Shown here: positions 49,089 to 61,298 of the stretch, piece after piece
Position numbering within the stretch: the stretch's first letter is position 1
Layout of the letters: every line of letters begins with the position of its first letter
Assembly: GCF_002443255.2 (NCBI RefSeq)
Contig: NW_019211458.1
Coordinates: 27,060,485 to 27,124,484 of the forward strand
Direction: 5' to 3'
From: Varroa destructor
Taxonomy: Eukaryota > Arthropoda > Arachnida > Mesostigmata > Varroidae
Length of the DNA stretch: 64,000 bases
Notes under the pieces: model-generated
The model's input: the letters and a program-made list of their open reading frames with translations, nothing else
The model's database searches: none
What the model was told of the DNA's origin: nothing
Program-made: the position numbers and the translations under genes

Positions 49089-50000
49089 CACGGAGGTACC
49101 TCTAGATAACAGCCTTTATGATATAATGATGTTTTGGCATCTCATCATAGCCAGGATGCGTCAATAAGTTGAAGAATATTGCATCAAAATCATTTAGCTT
49201 TTTAAAGGTGGTCGATGGAATGAGAGAATGTTTCAAGCGGTTGTAAGAACTGCTGATCAGGAACATACAGATTTCGAGAAATGTCTCCAAATACAGACGA
49301 CACCCAGGCCTTGAAATCATTTTGGCTTTTTGTGCAATGGGCGGGCGCCTTGATCAGATCATGGCCAATATTAATACGCTTTACTAGAGTGTGGACATCA
49401 CCCACGCCGATGTTGTTATTCACACTAGCGCCAAAGTTCACTGGGTTCTTCGAAAGGGGTCGCATCGAATAATGGCCCGACAAAGTGTACGAGGTGGCTA
49501 CTGCGGCATCATTGCAGCTGGAAGTCCGGTGACAGCCACATCTAAAGGCTTAAAGTGGAATCTCAACTCCGCGGGATTGGCGTTCTGAAGACATGTGAGC
49601 ACCTTAAAGAGTATTACAAACGATGAAGCGGAAATAGAAGTGACAGATGATGTACCATGGACAATGACGCTTATCTAGCCTATTAACACTGACAATACCT
49701 ATATGCATATAACCTGGTTTCTCATAGATATGTTACACATAAGATAATAAGAAAAACTATTTTCAATGTATTTATAAAGAATTTATAAAAAATTAATAAC
49801 AATATAATTTTTCGATAAAATATATTTGTTCCTACTTATTTTATCAAAATTAAAAATTTTTATCTACAAATAATATTTATGCTCAAATTGCTAAATTTCT
49901 TAAAATTTTAAAAGTTATCGCTCAATGCAATATTTTTTTAAAATCAAAAACACTTTGAATGGTTCGAGCACGATCTACTTAATGAGGTCGAGTTTGAAGT
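49089..50000. repeat. unidentified repeat DNA between foldback arm and LINE
   Basis: Its first part (to about 49225) matches, inverted, the outer flank of the foldback element at 38863-38934 and keeps a reading frame with it (KHHYIIKAVI here, KHHYAMKAAI there). Its last part (from about 49918, cgctcaatgcaat) matches 39097 onward. About 830 bases between are absent from copy 1. From 49534 on, the DNA is mirrored at the window end (63534-64000). The frames at 49202-49588 are not recognised. Confidence 0.6.
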
Positions 50001-53000
50001 GCTTAGCTTTTTTTATTGGAGGTTAAGTGCAAATGCATTATGCAGACCAGACTTCACAACTGTGTTGTTCATCTGATACTGTGGTACTCTCACCCATTAA
50101 ATCCTGGACTCCTCAAAGACTTGAGCTTTAATTCGGGATATAGTTTAATATTACCATAACTTGCAGGAACGGGCGTTGGGCTACTATCCTTCTTTGTCAC
50201 GTTCCGATCCATCCTCCATTCGGGCTTCTCTCCTCCCCGGGTATACTAACTCCCGAACGGGGTCTTCTGCCCTGCTTTTCCATAAGAGCCGATAGTAGGA
50301 CATCGGATCCTTGCTCGTCTCGAGCTTGTCCTTCCGTTATTTTCCTGCGGCGCATTCTTTCGAGCTGTTCCTTTTTTTCACAATGTCATCAAAGTTTTCC
50401 TTGTCCTTCGTCATTTGCACCATTCCCTTTACGCTACCCGTCATTAATACCTCTCTGTGTGCCTGCTTATCTCTGACCCGTCTTCCATGCTCGATACGCA
50501 GAATACGCAGGTGTCCGCTTACGCTTTGCCGATCTTGGCCATGTAAGTCTGAAACTGTCCGTGGCCCGACAGGACCTGGCAGGAATGATACGTAAGCTCT
50601 CCATAGGTGCTGTGCTTCCATTCCTTGACATCTGGAATAAGACGCCCAGAACCTCTCCTCTACTATTGGCTTTGGGAGTTTCCCGCGATCGCTGCCACTT
50701 GTCCATCGTGGCCGTGCGGCCATGTCATCGTCGTTATTTACGTTTTTCAGACGGCGTTCCGCTTTTTCGCTGGCGAGCAGACCCCATTCTGGTCAGCACT
50801 AAAAAAACTTCGGTTGAAACGGTTCTGTACGCTCTTGCTACGCGTATTGCTGCTATCCTTTGAGCGGTCAGCAGTGCGTCGCAGTCGTATCTGCCCACAT
50901 TAAGGCTGCGGAGAGTGCTCTAGCCTCTTTTACAGAAGTGAGGAATCTCCGATGGCCCTCAGAGGCTCCCCCTACTCTAAGCAGAATGCGGAACATGTTG
51001 AGGGCTGTTTTTCCCGCCTTTGCGGCTACATATTTAATGTGTTCCTTTGCAGACATCGCGATGTCCAGCATTACGCCGGGGTATCTTGCTTTTTTCTGGA
51101 ACTGATTTGAGTATATCCCAAAAAGAGATTGACCCTTCTGATCTTCTTTTTGCCAGTTAAATGCTGGTTTTGTCTTCTCAGCGGCTAACCTTAAGTAGTG
51201 TTCTTCCATCCACCGATTTACCAACTCTAGAGACCCATTTACTTTATTTTCCAGGTCGCCTTTTGCCCGGGCCTTGATAATAAGAGCCAGATCATCTGCG
51301 TGTGCAGTAGTTTCTGCCCCTCTCAGTAAATCCGCAATTTGTAACACGCCATCGTAGGCTAAGTTCCACAGTGTTGGTCCAAAAACCGCTCCCTGTGGTA
51401 CCTCAGCTGTGACCCTGTATTTCGTCCCGTCTGCCTCCAGTCTTCCGTTTTTTAAATACGAGCTGACGACTCTGCATAGATACGTGGAGATCACCTTCTC
51501 CTCCAGTATGACCATCAATGTTCTCCAATTCATGCTATCAAAGACATTTCTAACATTCGGCAAAATAGGAAGTACAAAGTTTCTAGTCTTCAGCGTCCCC
51601 TTCATCTCCGCTCTCGTTGTCTTGAGGACCCTGTCTACAGCTGCGAGTGTTGAACGCTGTTTCCGGAAGCCGTATTGTGCTCCTGACAGTGCTCCTTTTT
51701 CTTTCGTTTCTTTGGTCAACCGAGCGACTATGAGGCTCTCCATGGCCTTTGCAGCCATGTTCAGAAGGCAGATCGGTCGAAAAGCCGTCGACTCTGTTTT
51801 ATTTTCAGACTTTGGGATCAGCACTAAATTTACTTCCTTCCATACGTTCGGAAAATCCTTTGTCGCAGGATATCATTCGCTAACTTTTGAAGGATCTTCG
51901 GCCGTCCTTTGATTAGCATCCAGACCATCTCTGACGACACGCCGTCCGATCCAGATGCTTTGCCTGTCGCTAGTTCTTCCGTTGCTTCTCCCACTTCTTC
52001 AACTGTCACTTCAGAGATGTCGTCTTCGTCAACCTCGGGCGCTGTGTCATCTTTCCAGGGCTGCGTTGGGAAAAGACACTTTACCGCGTTCGCCGCTACG
52101 TCATAAGTGAGCGGTGACGATTTTTCCTCTATTTTGCTCATAATTATTTGGTACGAAAGTCCAAAAACGTCTCGGTCGACCGTCTCAATCAGTTTCTGCC
52201 AGAATCTTTTCTTGCTTCGTCTTATGTATATGGAGGCTTAGCTAACCAATAGATAGCGTCGGGAAGTTATAGATCCATACGAGCTGATTACTACAAGCTG
52301 AGGTTTTTCCTATGGGTTATTATAGAGTTGATCTGGTCTTCTCTACTGACGGCTCACCAAAATGACTTAGCTTATAGCTCTTTTCTATTGCAACGATGAA
52401 TCATTAGGTAATTATGCTTTGATATGGTACGGAGCAGTGCTAGTTGCTCTGAATTATTAAGTAATACTTCATAAAATTAAAACTTTATTTCCTGTAAAAG
52501 TAAGATTGATTTTGAGCCAAAATCATTCCACATAATTGCGAAAATCAACGTTTATGTACTATAAACAAACGTAAGTGCACACAAATAGCAAAGTGCTTTA
52601 AATTGAACTCCATCTCAAAATCTATAGATGCTAAAGCTTTTCCTTTGTTTAATGACAACACCATCCGGTACTTAAGCCTTAGATGCAAGTTATCACTGAT
52701 ATCTATTATAATTGATCTTATGAAGTCGCAAGCTCTATTATGCAGTTGTACTACAGGAGGTACCTTAAATATTCAAATCATTCCAAAGCCACATCTATGA
52801 AGACATACGGTCAAGTGTGACGTTGCGTTGACCTCGACGTTCAATTTTGTCTGTAAATCGGTACAGACCTGAAAACTTCGTAATAACGCTGAATACGACT
52901 TTTGGAAGCGCTCAGCCACCCGTTGCTTATGAATGTCTCTTGCACACCAATCAGTTTTTATTTTTCTTTAATTCAACAAGAAAATGAAAGCCTTATTGTC

Positions 53001-53356
53001 ATCATACGTGTATAGAAAATAGCAAAGGATGCATAGGTTGACGAACATTATTATGAAGGCTATGACTTCCAACGGAGAAAAACCGTAGCACCATTACCAC
53101 GAGACACTGCGGACAAAAGAGGAAACAAAACCTGAAAGAATATTACGAACCTTTGACATCCAGGATATCGTCTGTGCTATACACCTTTTCATCGTTTCGA
53201 ATGCTCATTAGGATGTCCAGTATCACACCATGCCATGATTGCCAATAAAATATCGCGTTTTATGATTCTGTTTGTTCTATGAGTTAAGTACGATAGTGTA
53301 ATCTTGGGTTGTTGAAAAACTACTGTGTGTTTAAGCCGAAATTGAAGCAAATATTT
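49534..53356. repeat. left arm of a 3.8-kb near-identical inverted repeat
   Basis: The reverse complement of 60178-64000. Paired positions sum to 113534 throughout, so there is no net indel. The one difference I found is TAT versus TCT in the LINE N-terminal block (52109-52111 here). The arms surround a 6.8-kb loop and the right arm continues past the window end. Confidence 0.92.
50009..52235 (-). mobile_element. R1-clade LINE, 5'-truncated and dead (copy 1)
   Basis: A 2227-base insertion on the minus strand with target-site duplication gcttagct (50001-50008 and 52236-52243) and a 3' end AATAAAAAA. It starts in the linker before the reverse transcriptase, so ORF1 and the endonuclease are missing. 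The RT shows FRPICLLN, GFRKQRST and VPQGAVFGP blocks. In the motif A region it reads ILPNVRNVFDSMNW, where R1 elements have a catalytic Asp (LDVxNAF); motif C is HADD rather than YADD. A frameshift separates the N-terminal block (52141-51830) from the main RT block (51824-50868). The C-terminal LIPDVKEW...GELTY...LSGHGQF region is in a third frame, with a stop before the Cys cluster. It is not capable of retrotransposition. Opposite-strand frames such as 51409-51912 are shadows. Confidence 0.92.
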
Positions 53357-53357
53357 C
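52236..53357. repeat. block B, copy 2
   Basis: Starts with the LINE target duplication, matches 39166-40500 minus the 204-base segment, and runs directly into block A copy 2. The mariner remnant present at the end of copies 1 and 3 is cut off here at about 53357. Confidence 0.88.
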
Positions 53358-55040
53358 GAGATTTCTTGTCTTGCATCTTTGACCCCGTCGGCTGAATTAA
53401 TAGATAATCTGTTAATTAATTAGATCTTAGATGAAACTGGTCTGTGCAATAAACACTGTCCTCTTAAATCCTACTCTAGAGAGCGTTAACCGAAAATTTT
53501 TTACCTAAATTTTACGCAGTGAATTTTTATCTTCAAGCACGAACGGTTGAATATGAAAAGTCAAACGTATCTTCGTCATCCAACCGTTCAACAATAATTC
53601 TTCAATAGATATTTTAATTCAATTTAAGAAATTACTAAAATCATGGATTTTACTTGGCAATTTTTCTCAAAAAAGGAGTTGCATACGTTTTTGTATCGCT
53701 GTCCATGTGAATGTCCACCAAAAAGAGAGATACCAAAAAACTACTTTGATACAATACAATTTAGATAACCCTTTTAAGGAGTCACGCTCTACAAAAAATA
53801 AAATATTACTTGAATTTATTTTTTTGTTACAATAACTAATAACTTACTAATGCGTAATCTGTCAAATGAGAGAAAGATCGTTCCGCTTTTCAAACAAAGT
53901 GCCTCGTACAGAGTTTGTTCATCCTTATTATTATTGAAAAACTGCAGAATACATTTTGTTACAATATATCATTGCTCTCTTCCATATTATTTACATTGGC
54001 TATATCAAATTGTTACACCTCTTTTTACGTTAACTATTAATTAATTTCGTGCATATATAGCAATAATAACGTGCAAACAAGCTTGTCGAATTCACACGTG
54101 ACGGGGCCGCCCTATCAACCGTTCCCGCTATATGTATTTACTACTAATGGTGACGACAATGTAGTTAGTCCCGTGACTGCATTACTCTTTCATTCTATAT
54201 ATGCATGATTCACCTCATGCATATATATAGGTTACATTATAACCAGCAACGAATTTACCGGCCTGTCGTTACTTGAGCCTTCTCTCTATGTTGGCCACTC
54301 ACAAATATGTCACGAAAACCACTATGCCTACGTCTGTTATAGAGATGTTCGCTATCGTTCCCTAGCTCTCTCGCCTTTTTTCGGTTTTTTTTTTCAAACA
54401 GACAGCATCGACAAAACAGTTCAGTGTGAGGTGCACCCTCAGCCTGACAAAAAAAAGGAACAATGAAAAACAAAAATCAATTTCATTGTCAATGATTATG
54501 AGGTGTACAATATAATAACGAGACGTAAAAATTGGTTTAGTTTTTTTCCTGGCTAACCGTCGGCCTTGACTGTCTGATGACTTCCGGCTCTGGAGTTGGT
54601 TATCCGCAGTTTTTGGCTAAAGTTAGATTGGATAGGGTAAGACCTAAAAAACCTGGTGATTTGACAGTGAACTTGCTGGCCGGAAGGTAAGACGTAGTAT
54701 TACTACAAGCTGAGTAGAACATAACAAAGGAAAATAAGTGGGCTGAATAATGGAAAAATTTAGTCTTCCAAGTAAATTGAAGGCCGCTTCAAGTTTGCGA
54801 GGACCTGAAGGAAATACCGTTGAGCTTCGTCCAGAAGAAAAGTGTACATCCGGCTTTTCCTTCGAACATTATCTTATGACAAATAATTAATCTAACAGAA
54901 GTTATCCTATGCTATACGTAAAATATGTAAGCTCAATAAAAATATTCTTCGTTTACACAAGTTATCTAATCCTTTTATAAACATGCAAGTTGCGCGACAG
55001 TAACTTTAAACCAAAAAATTAAATTTGAGTAAAATTTTAT

Positions 55041-55122
55041 TGGCAGCGGTGGGGTTCGAACCCACGCCTCCGAAGAGACTGGTGCCTAAAACCAGCGCCT
55101 TAGACCACTCGGCCACGCTACC
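55041..55122 (-). tRNA. tRNA-Leu (anticodon TAG)
   Basis: Same 82-base gene as 38665-38746, with identical flanks, in block A copy 2. Confidence 0.95.
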
Positions 55123-55310
55123 ACGAGCACCGACCCCCTTGAATGATGTTTTCTAGCATTCTACAAAAAAAAAGAATAGTTTCTCATGCATTCCATGGAC
55201 TACGTTTAAAGAACTAAATGATTTTGATGCAACATTTTTCAGCTTATTGACGCATTCTGATTACGGTGGTTCGCCAAAACATCATTATGCCATGAAGGCT
55301 GCTATCCGTG

Positions 55311-55470
55311 AATAGCTGATTCGTACAGTCATCACAGAGGGCGCTGCGTTCTAATTTAAAAACGTCACCGATGCAAGCAACAATGAGTATCTATAGGCCG
55401 TCGAAAACAGCGGTAAACTCTTTAAATCAGGACGCAGCGCCCTCTGTGATGACTGCACGAATCAGCCATT
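55311..55470. repeat. foldback element with 41-bp inverted arms, copy 2
   Basis: Arms 55311-55351 and 55430-55470. If the N gap is closed, the right arm extends into 55496-55567 and pairs further with the left flank before 55311, giving arms of about 110 bases. Confidence 0.85.
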
Positions 55471-55495
55471 NNNNNNNNNNNNNNNNNNNNNNNNN
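55471..55495. other. assembly gap (25 N), probably zero length
   Basis: The flanks agtcagccatt-side and cacggaggtacc are directly adjacent in the contiguous sequence at 49083-49100, so the placeholder may hide no bases at all. Confidence 0.95.
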
Positions 55496-55915
55496 CACGG
55501 AGGTACCTCGAGGTAGCAGTCTTCATGGCATAATGATGTTTTGGCGACTCATCGCATCCAGGATGCATTAATGAGTATCTATTCTAGAGGCCATTGAAAA
55601 CGACAAATTTACGCTGTTACGCATTTATAGAAGGACAAAAATAAATTCGCATGTCTTTAGTAAGCTCACATGGATATATATCACATGCGCTAGGAGAATC
55701 GCCACTTAATCAGGGATTACTAAATTGCCGCAACTTTAGCCTTCATGCTAAGTCGAAAACTGTGTAAAGTGCTTATATTTCCAAGAGGTATATCTAATAT
55801 CTTATCATTTGATGCGAATCTGAGATTTGAGGCATTTGTTCAGGTGATTTGTTCCAGTACACAGGGTAAAAATACAGCTTTAAATACAGCTTTCGAAGAG
55901 AAACGATAAAACAAG

Positions 55916-55987
55916 TGGAGATGCCGGGGATCGAACCCGGGGCCTTTCACATGCAAAGCGAACGCTCTACCACTGAGCTACATCCCC
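55916..55987 (-). tRNA. tRNA-Ala (anticodon TGC)
   Basis: Identical 72-base gene to 41347-41418. Confidence 0.96.
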
Positions 55988-56711
55988 ACGTTGACCCACA
56001 CCGAGAAAAACGTTATCAGTGTGGGGCAATTTTTTGGAAAACATTTTCCTCTTATTTTTAGGCATAAGATAATGTGCTGCTAACAGGTCGTCTGTGTTAT
56101 GGAAAGTTTAGTTCGTATTTAAGCGATGCTGCGACAAGTAAGCTATGAAACGTGTGAAAACTTTAAATCTGAATAAAATAGTTTCAGAACAAATGAACCT
56201 CAAATAGCTGGTTCCACTTCTCCAGATAAAAAGTAAAAAATAAACTAAATTAAGAAACCAAAAATTCTGTAATATTAAGCTAGATATTCGAATCGTAACT
56301 GCCTTTACAGTGGTCTTGGATTATTGAACCGTTTAATGTAGCGTTTTGTGCAGGCTAATGCTAACAGGCACCGCATTTACTCGCCGGCTGTTTCGTAGCT
56401 AACTACAACAGTTAGTAATATAGAGTACTCGCTATCTAACTTCAAACAATTACCAATCTATCTTATTTATCTTCAATATCATACCTACAACCTATATTAT
56501 AGATATAAATTATATCTATAACCATGGTCCACCCTTTTCTATGCATATCACAAAATTCGCGTTTAATTTTGATGTGCAGCTAGAGGAGTATTCCTTTGTC
56601 GATGCGTCTTTGTTCAGAACTAGATAATGTAATCAAGTATTCAATATTATATTATTTTTACAGACGTTTCTGGCCCATGACTTGAGTTCGGAGACGCACG
56701 AACCACTCGTA

Positions 56712-56783
56712 GGGGATGTAGCTCAGTGGTAGAGCGTTCGCTTCGCATGTGAAAGGCCCCGGGTTCAATCCCCGGCATCTCCA
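56712..56783 (+). tRNA. tRNA-Ala (anticodon CGC)
   Basis: Identical 72-base gene to 42143-42214. Confidence 0.96.
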
Positions 56784-57080
56784 CTTTAGTTGCAGTTATT
56801 TCTAGATGGAATCATAGTTTACATATATGGTTTGGGTATTTTACAGTAGGTTTGTAATTGGAAATCCAAACGTACGTAATAAAAAAAAACTCAACGGGTG
56901 ATTCTTCGCGTTGTACAAATTCAGACATGTACCCCCATGTAACTGACAGCACTTTTTGTACTTCGCACTTACAAACAACTTCACTTATTATTTTTTCTAT
57001 ATATATTTATTTTACCTACGTCGTGGCGAATTTTACAAGAAATTAAAACACTTCATAAGACTCTTTTACAAAAATTTCTG

Positions 57081-57164
57081 TGTCAGAAGTGGGGTTCGAA
57101 CCCACGCCCTCTTTCGAGGAGCAGAGCTTAAATCTGCCGCCTTAGACCACTCGGCCATTCTAAC
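57081..57164 (-). tRNA. tRNA-Leu (anticodon TAA)
   Basis: Same 84-base gene as 42498-42581, with the T-G acceptor pair. The frame at 56956-57222 is a read-through of the tRNA and not a gene. Confidence 0.96.
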
Positions 57165-58219
57165 TGGGTACCTCAATCGCTCTCAAGCCTTTACTAGTAC
57201 ACTCGGCCATACCGTCGTCTGAGTCATTTCAATTCATTATGTGACCCGGGAAAAGCACGTATACCTGCAAGTAAAATCAAAATTTAATTTCATATAACTT
57301 GTCGTAGAACAAATACCCGTCAAATATCAAGTATGTGCAAGTAGCAACACATTAATTTATGCTACGCACCGTTTGAACAAAGTAATTGTGCATGGCGGAA
57401 AAAAGATAGCACTTAGGCATAGTTTGAAATTCATTTAATATAATAAAATTAGCTGAACATAACTGAGTCATTGTACAAAAAGAAAAAAACATGATTTCCT
57501 TGCAAATACCATTAAAAATTTGAATTGAATATTGATATGTTAACGTCGACGTTATACCCTTGACGACGGATTACTTTTACAACACTGTTCAGTATTTTAG
57601 AAGACCTATGGCGATTACACAATTCAAAGCAATAAAACGGAGCACCGTTCTGTATTAATAGATACGCAATCAAGCAAAATATATATCAGAACTTAATTTT
57701 GAACAAATACATTAATATCTAATGGAACGTGAGCCTTATCGCTTGACTGCGGGAAATATGTACTTCACAAATCAGCGTGTTAGACCATGTCCAACAATAC
57801 GCGATGAGCATTATCTTTCGGCAGACGTAATCAAATAGATAAGCCGGCCCATAACTTTTATAAATATAGGATTAGGTACTCTGGCGTGTAAGACAACACG
57901 ACTCGAAAAACACCAAAGGATTGCCTTCACTATTAATATCACCGGTAAAAATGGTTATCGGCAGTCACTATTACATAGAATAAACTACAAAATTCATTTC
58001 AAAATACTGTGGTTACATGCACAGCGTTAGCAAACATTTCTCTAATGATTACATGTAGGACTAATTATTAGATTTTCTTTTTTTAAATACCGTGGTATAT
58101 AAGTGTATTCCAGTTATGCGATGATAATGGCCACGATCTGTGGTAAAACTGTGCATGTATATTACAAATAAAGATAACGCTCAAAGCACTATATTGAAAT
58201 GTAAAAGATTTCAAAATTT

Positions 58220-58291
58220 TTCCGACGCCGGGAATTGAACCCGGGCCGCCTGGGTGAAAACCAGGAATCCTAGCCACTAGACCACGCCGGA
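58220..58291 (-). tRNA. tRNA-Glu (anticodon TTC)
   Basis: Same 72-base gene as 43580-43651. Confidence 0.96.
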
Positions 58292-59420
58292 GACGGCATA
58301 TCAATGCTTAGATAGAATATTCAAGTTACTTTATAGTCCTTCTTTGTACGAAGATCAAATTGTACAGAATTTTTGCTTGGTAGACGTTATTGCCGTAACC
58401 GATGTGATTAATATATAAGCCATCGTTATAAGACTAGTCCGCAGAAGTATATACTTAACTACTCTTGTCTAAGATAGGTAGCAAATAATGTCTAATGCAA
58501 CAGCGAATTCCCTTCACAATTGACTATCAGAATTTAAAAGTTGGATTAAAATGCTACGTCTACATAGAAATTGTGGATTCATTTGAGAATAGAAATCAAG
58601 AGTTATTAGTTTTTGTGAAAAATTCACGTTTGCCGGTAACTATAATTATTGATTGAAAGCATTGTATTAAATACTGATGTATAACTTCAAGTTAATAGAT
58701 CCCAATAGGGGAAATCTGTATGATTCTTGAATTAATAATCGGGTTACCTGATATAAGTGAATACATTAAGATTATTTTTATGGTTTTGCTAACGTTCGAT
58801 TATCGCGGGACCATTAATAAAGATTTTTAGCGTCCCGTAAAAATATCGCGTGAACATTGTTCATCTTAAACATATAATGATTATTAAGTTTGAATTAGCC
58901 ATCTTGAATAAGGTGTGGATATTAAGAAAAAAATTATTAAAAATATGTAAAATTCTACGTAATCCAGTTTTATTAGCCATCATCTAACAATATGATCCAA
59001 TCTAATATTGACTTGTCGAAGCGTATCGCCAGTTTTTCTAGGAAGATGGCTTTCAAGTTATGTATCTCGAGTAAAATAGGTGGCGTCAGGTCGGCATCGT
59101 GTGGCATTTGAAAGCTTTGTTGAAACACCTTTTTCATATTTAAAATACAGCGCCATAAATATGGGTGAAATTTCTGAAAATAAATTACTATGTTTTACAA
59201 TTTTATTACGATGTAGACATAAATGCTGCCCAGACACACTAAAAAGAAATTTTCTGTTTATTGTTGAAATGCGTTCTTAGAAGAAATAGTTCAAAGATGA
59301 TTTTGTCACTTTCATTCTGGAAAATTGTTGAAATCTGGAATTGAAAATCCTTGTAGTGGTTCAAAAACGTTAATGATATGACCATAAAATTGAGCAATGC
59401 TGACACATGAATTGCCATAA

Positions 59421-59940
59421 CATCACCGAGCGTACCATCACTACCAAATGGTTTTAAATCACTTAAACAAAGCTGACGACAAAAAGAAGCTCGATATTTG
59501 GGCGCTACATGAACTGATGTAGAATAATCTACTCGTTTGTATTTCTACTCGCGAGGTTTTATGTATACACAAAAAAACAGCCACTTCTAAAGTGTTTCAT
59601 CACGAACTGCGAGAAACAGATCACGTACAAATAAAAACAATGTACTCTACGATCTGTAGCAAAGCTCAGACTGGCAACTAAGAAGGTAACTCTAGGTGCT
59701 TTTTTGGGTTTAGAAAGGCTTTATGAGTTGGTTCAGCGTGGCGAAACGGCTAATTCGTACCTCTGCTGTCAACGTTAACAGAATTACAACAAGCCATTAA
59801 AAAAAACTGAATGGGTGAACTTAACTGAATTGAAAGATGGCGTTGCCTGCCACCATGATAACGCCGGACTACACACATGTTTAGCTATCCGGAAAATATT
59901 GACAACACTTGTATATAAAATGAATGCGTACCCTGTATGA
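59421..59940 (+). pseudogene. mariner transposase pseudogene, the continuous copy
   Basis: Plus-strand blocks in the expected order: KKKLDIWALHELM, then a degraded first-Asp block (HELREKQITYK), KKVTLGAFLGLERLYELVQ, GETANSYLCCQ, and HHDNAGLHTCLAI with the second catalytic Asp at 59857-59859. It has several in-frame stops, including TAA at 59776-59778, and no C-terminal third-Asp block. Mariner transposases cut and paste DNA; this one is inactive. It shows what the split fragments at 40738-40901 and 44785-45136 looked like before disruption. Confidence 0.85.
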
Positions 59941-61298
59941 CACGAACCTTGTTTCATCAGACTACAACCTGTCTCGCTTTCTGCGTAACTTCCTTATTGG
60001 TGTTAATTCAGTTTCAATAGAGGGATGCAACAATCACTTAATCATCTTGTTCACTCACAAGCCATAGGAAGGAAAGTTCTACAGAAAGAGGTTTATTGCA
60101 TAAACAGAAAAATGGCACAAGGGCATCGCTCAACATGGCTTATATTTAGTTTAGTAATATTATTTTAAAGTAAAAAGAAATATTTGCTTCAATTTCGGCT
60201 TAAACACACAGTAGTTTTTCAACAACCCAAGATTACACTATCGTACTTAACTCATAGAACAAACAGAATCATAAAACGCGATATTTTATTGGCAATCATG
60301 GCATGGTGTGATACTGGACATCCTAATGAGCATTCGAAACGATGAAAAGGTGTATAGCACAGACGATATCCTGGATGTCAAAGGTTCGTAATATTCTTTC
60401 AGGTTTTGTTTCCTCTTTTGTCCGCAGTGTCTCGTGGTAATGGTGCTACGGTTTTTCTCCGTTGGAAGTCATAGCCTTCATAATAATGTTCGTCAACCTA
60501 TGCATCCTTTGCTATTTTCTATACACGTATGATGACAATAAGGCTTTCATTTTCTTGTTGAATTAAAGAAAAATAAAAACTGATTGGTGTGCAAGAGACA
60601 TTCATAAGCAACGGGTGGCTGAGCGCTTCCAAAAGTCGTATTCAGCGTTATTACGAAGTTTTCAGGTCTGTACCGATTTACAGACAAAATTGAACGTCGA
60701 GGTCAACGCAACGTCACACTTGACCGTATGTCTTCATAGATGTGGCTTTGGAATGATTTGAATATTTAAGGTACCTCCTGTAGTACAACTGCATAATAGA
60801 GCTTGCGACTTCATAAGATCAATTATAATAGATATCAGTGATAACTTGCATCTAAGGCTTAAGTACCGGATGGTGTTGTCATTAAACAAAGGAAAAGCTT
60901 TAGCATCTATAGATTTTGAGATGGAGTTCAATTTAAAGCACTTTGCTATTTGTGTGCACTTACGTTTGTTTATAGTACATAAACGTTGATTTTCGCAATT
61001 ATGTGGAATGATTTTGGCTCAAAATCAATCTTACTTTTACAGGAAATAAAGTTTTAATTTTATGAAGTATTACTTAATAATTCAGAGCAACTAGCACTGC
61101 TCCGTACCATATCAAAGCATAATTACCTAATGATTCATCGTTGCAATAGAAAAGAGCTATAAGCTAAGTCATTTTGGTGAGCCGTCAGTAGAGAAGACCA
61201 GATCAACTCTATAATAACCCATAGGAAAAACCTCAGCTTGTAGTAATCAGCTCGTATGGATCTATAACTTCCCGACGCTATCTATTGGTTAGCTAAGC
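59777..61298. repeat. block B, inverted copy 3
   Basis: Reverse complement of 52236-53357 and, from 59777, of the 40282-40901 end of copy 1 (positions sum to 100678 there). It ends with the LINE target duplication agctaagc at 61291-61298. Confidence 0.9.

Larger units (their letters stand above)
53358..55470. repeat. segmental duplication block A, copy 2
   Basis: Identical to 36982-39094, including the AT hairpin, tRNA-Leu-TAG and the foldback element. It ends exactly at an N gap. Confidence 0.93.
55496..59420. repeat. block C (tRNA cluster), copy 3
   Basis: Same order and orientation as copy 1: Ala-TGC (-), Ala-CGC (+), Leu-TAA (-), Glu-TTC (-). It is followed by the intact mariner remnant. 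Relative to the inverted copy at 45137-49050 it shows plain substitutions plus some small indels. Confidence 0.9.

Noticed and set aside
51409..51912. 167-codon frame opposite the LINE reverse transcriptase (also 61622-62125)
   Set aside because: Antisense shadow of the RT frame, duplicated with it.
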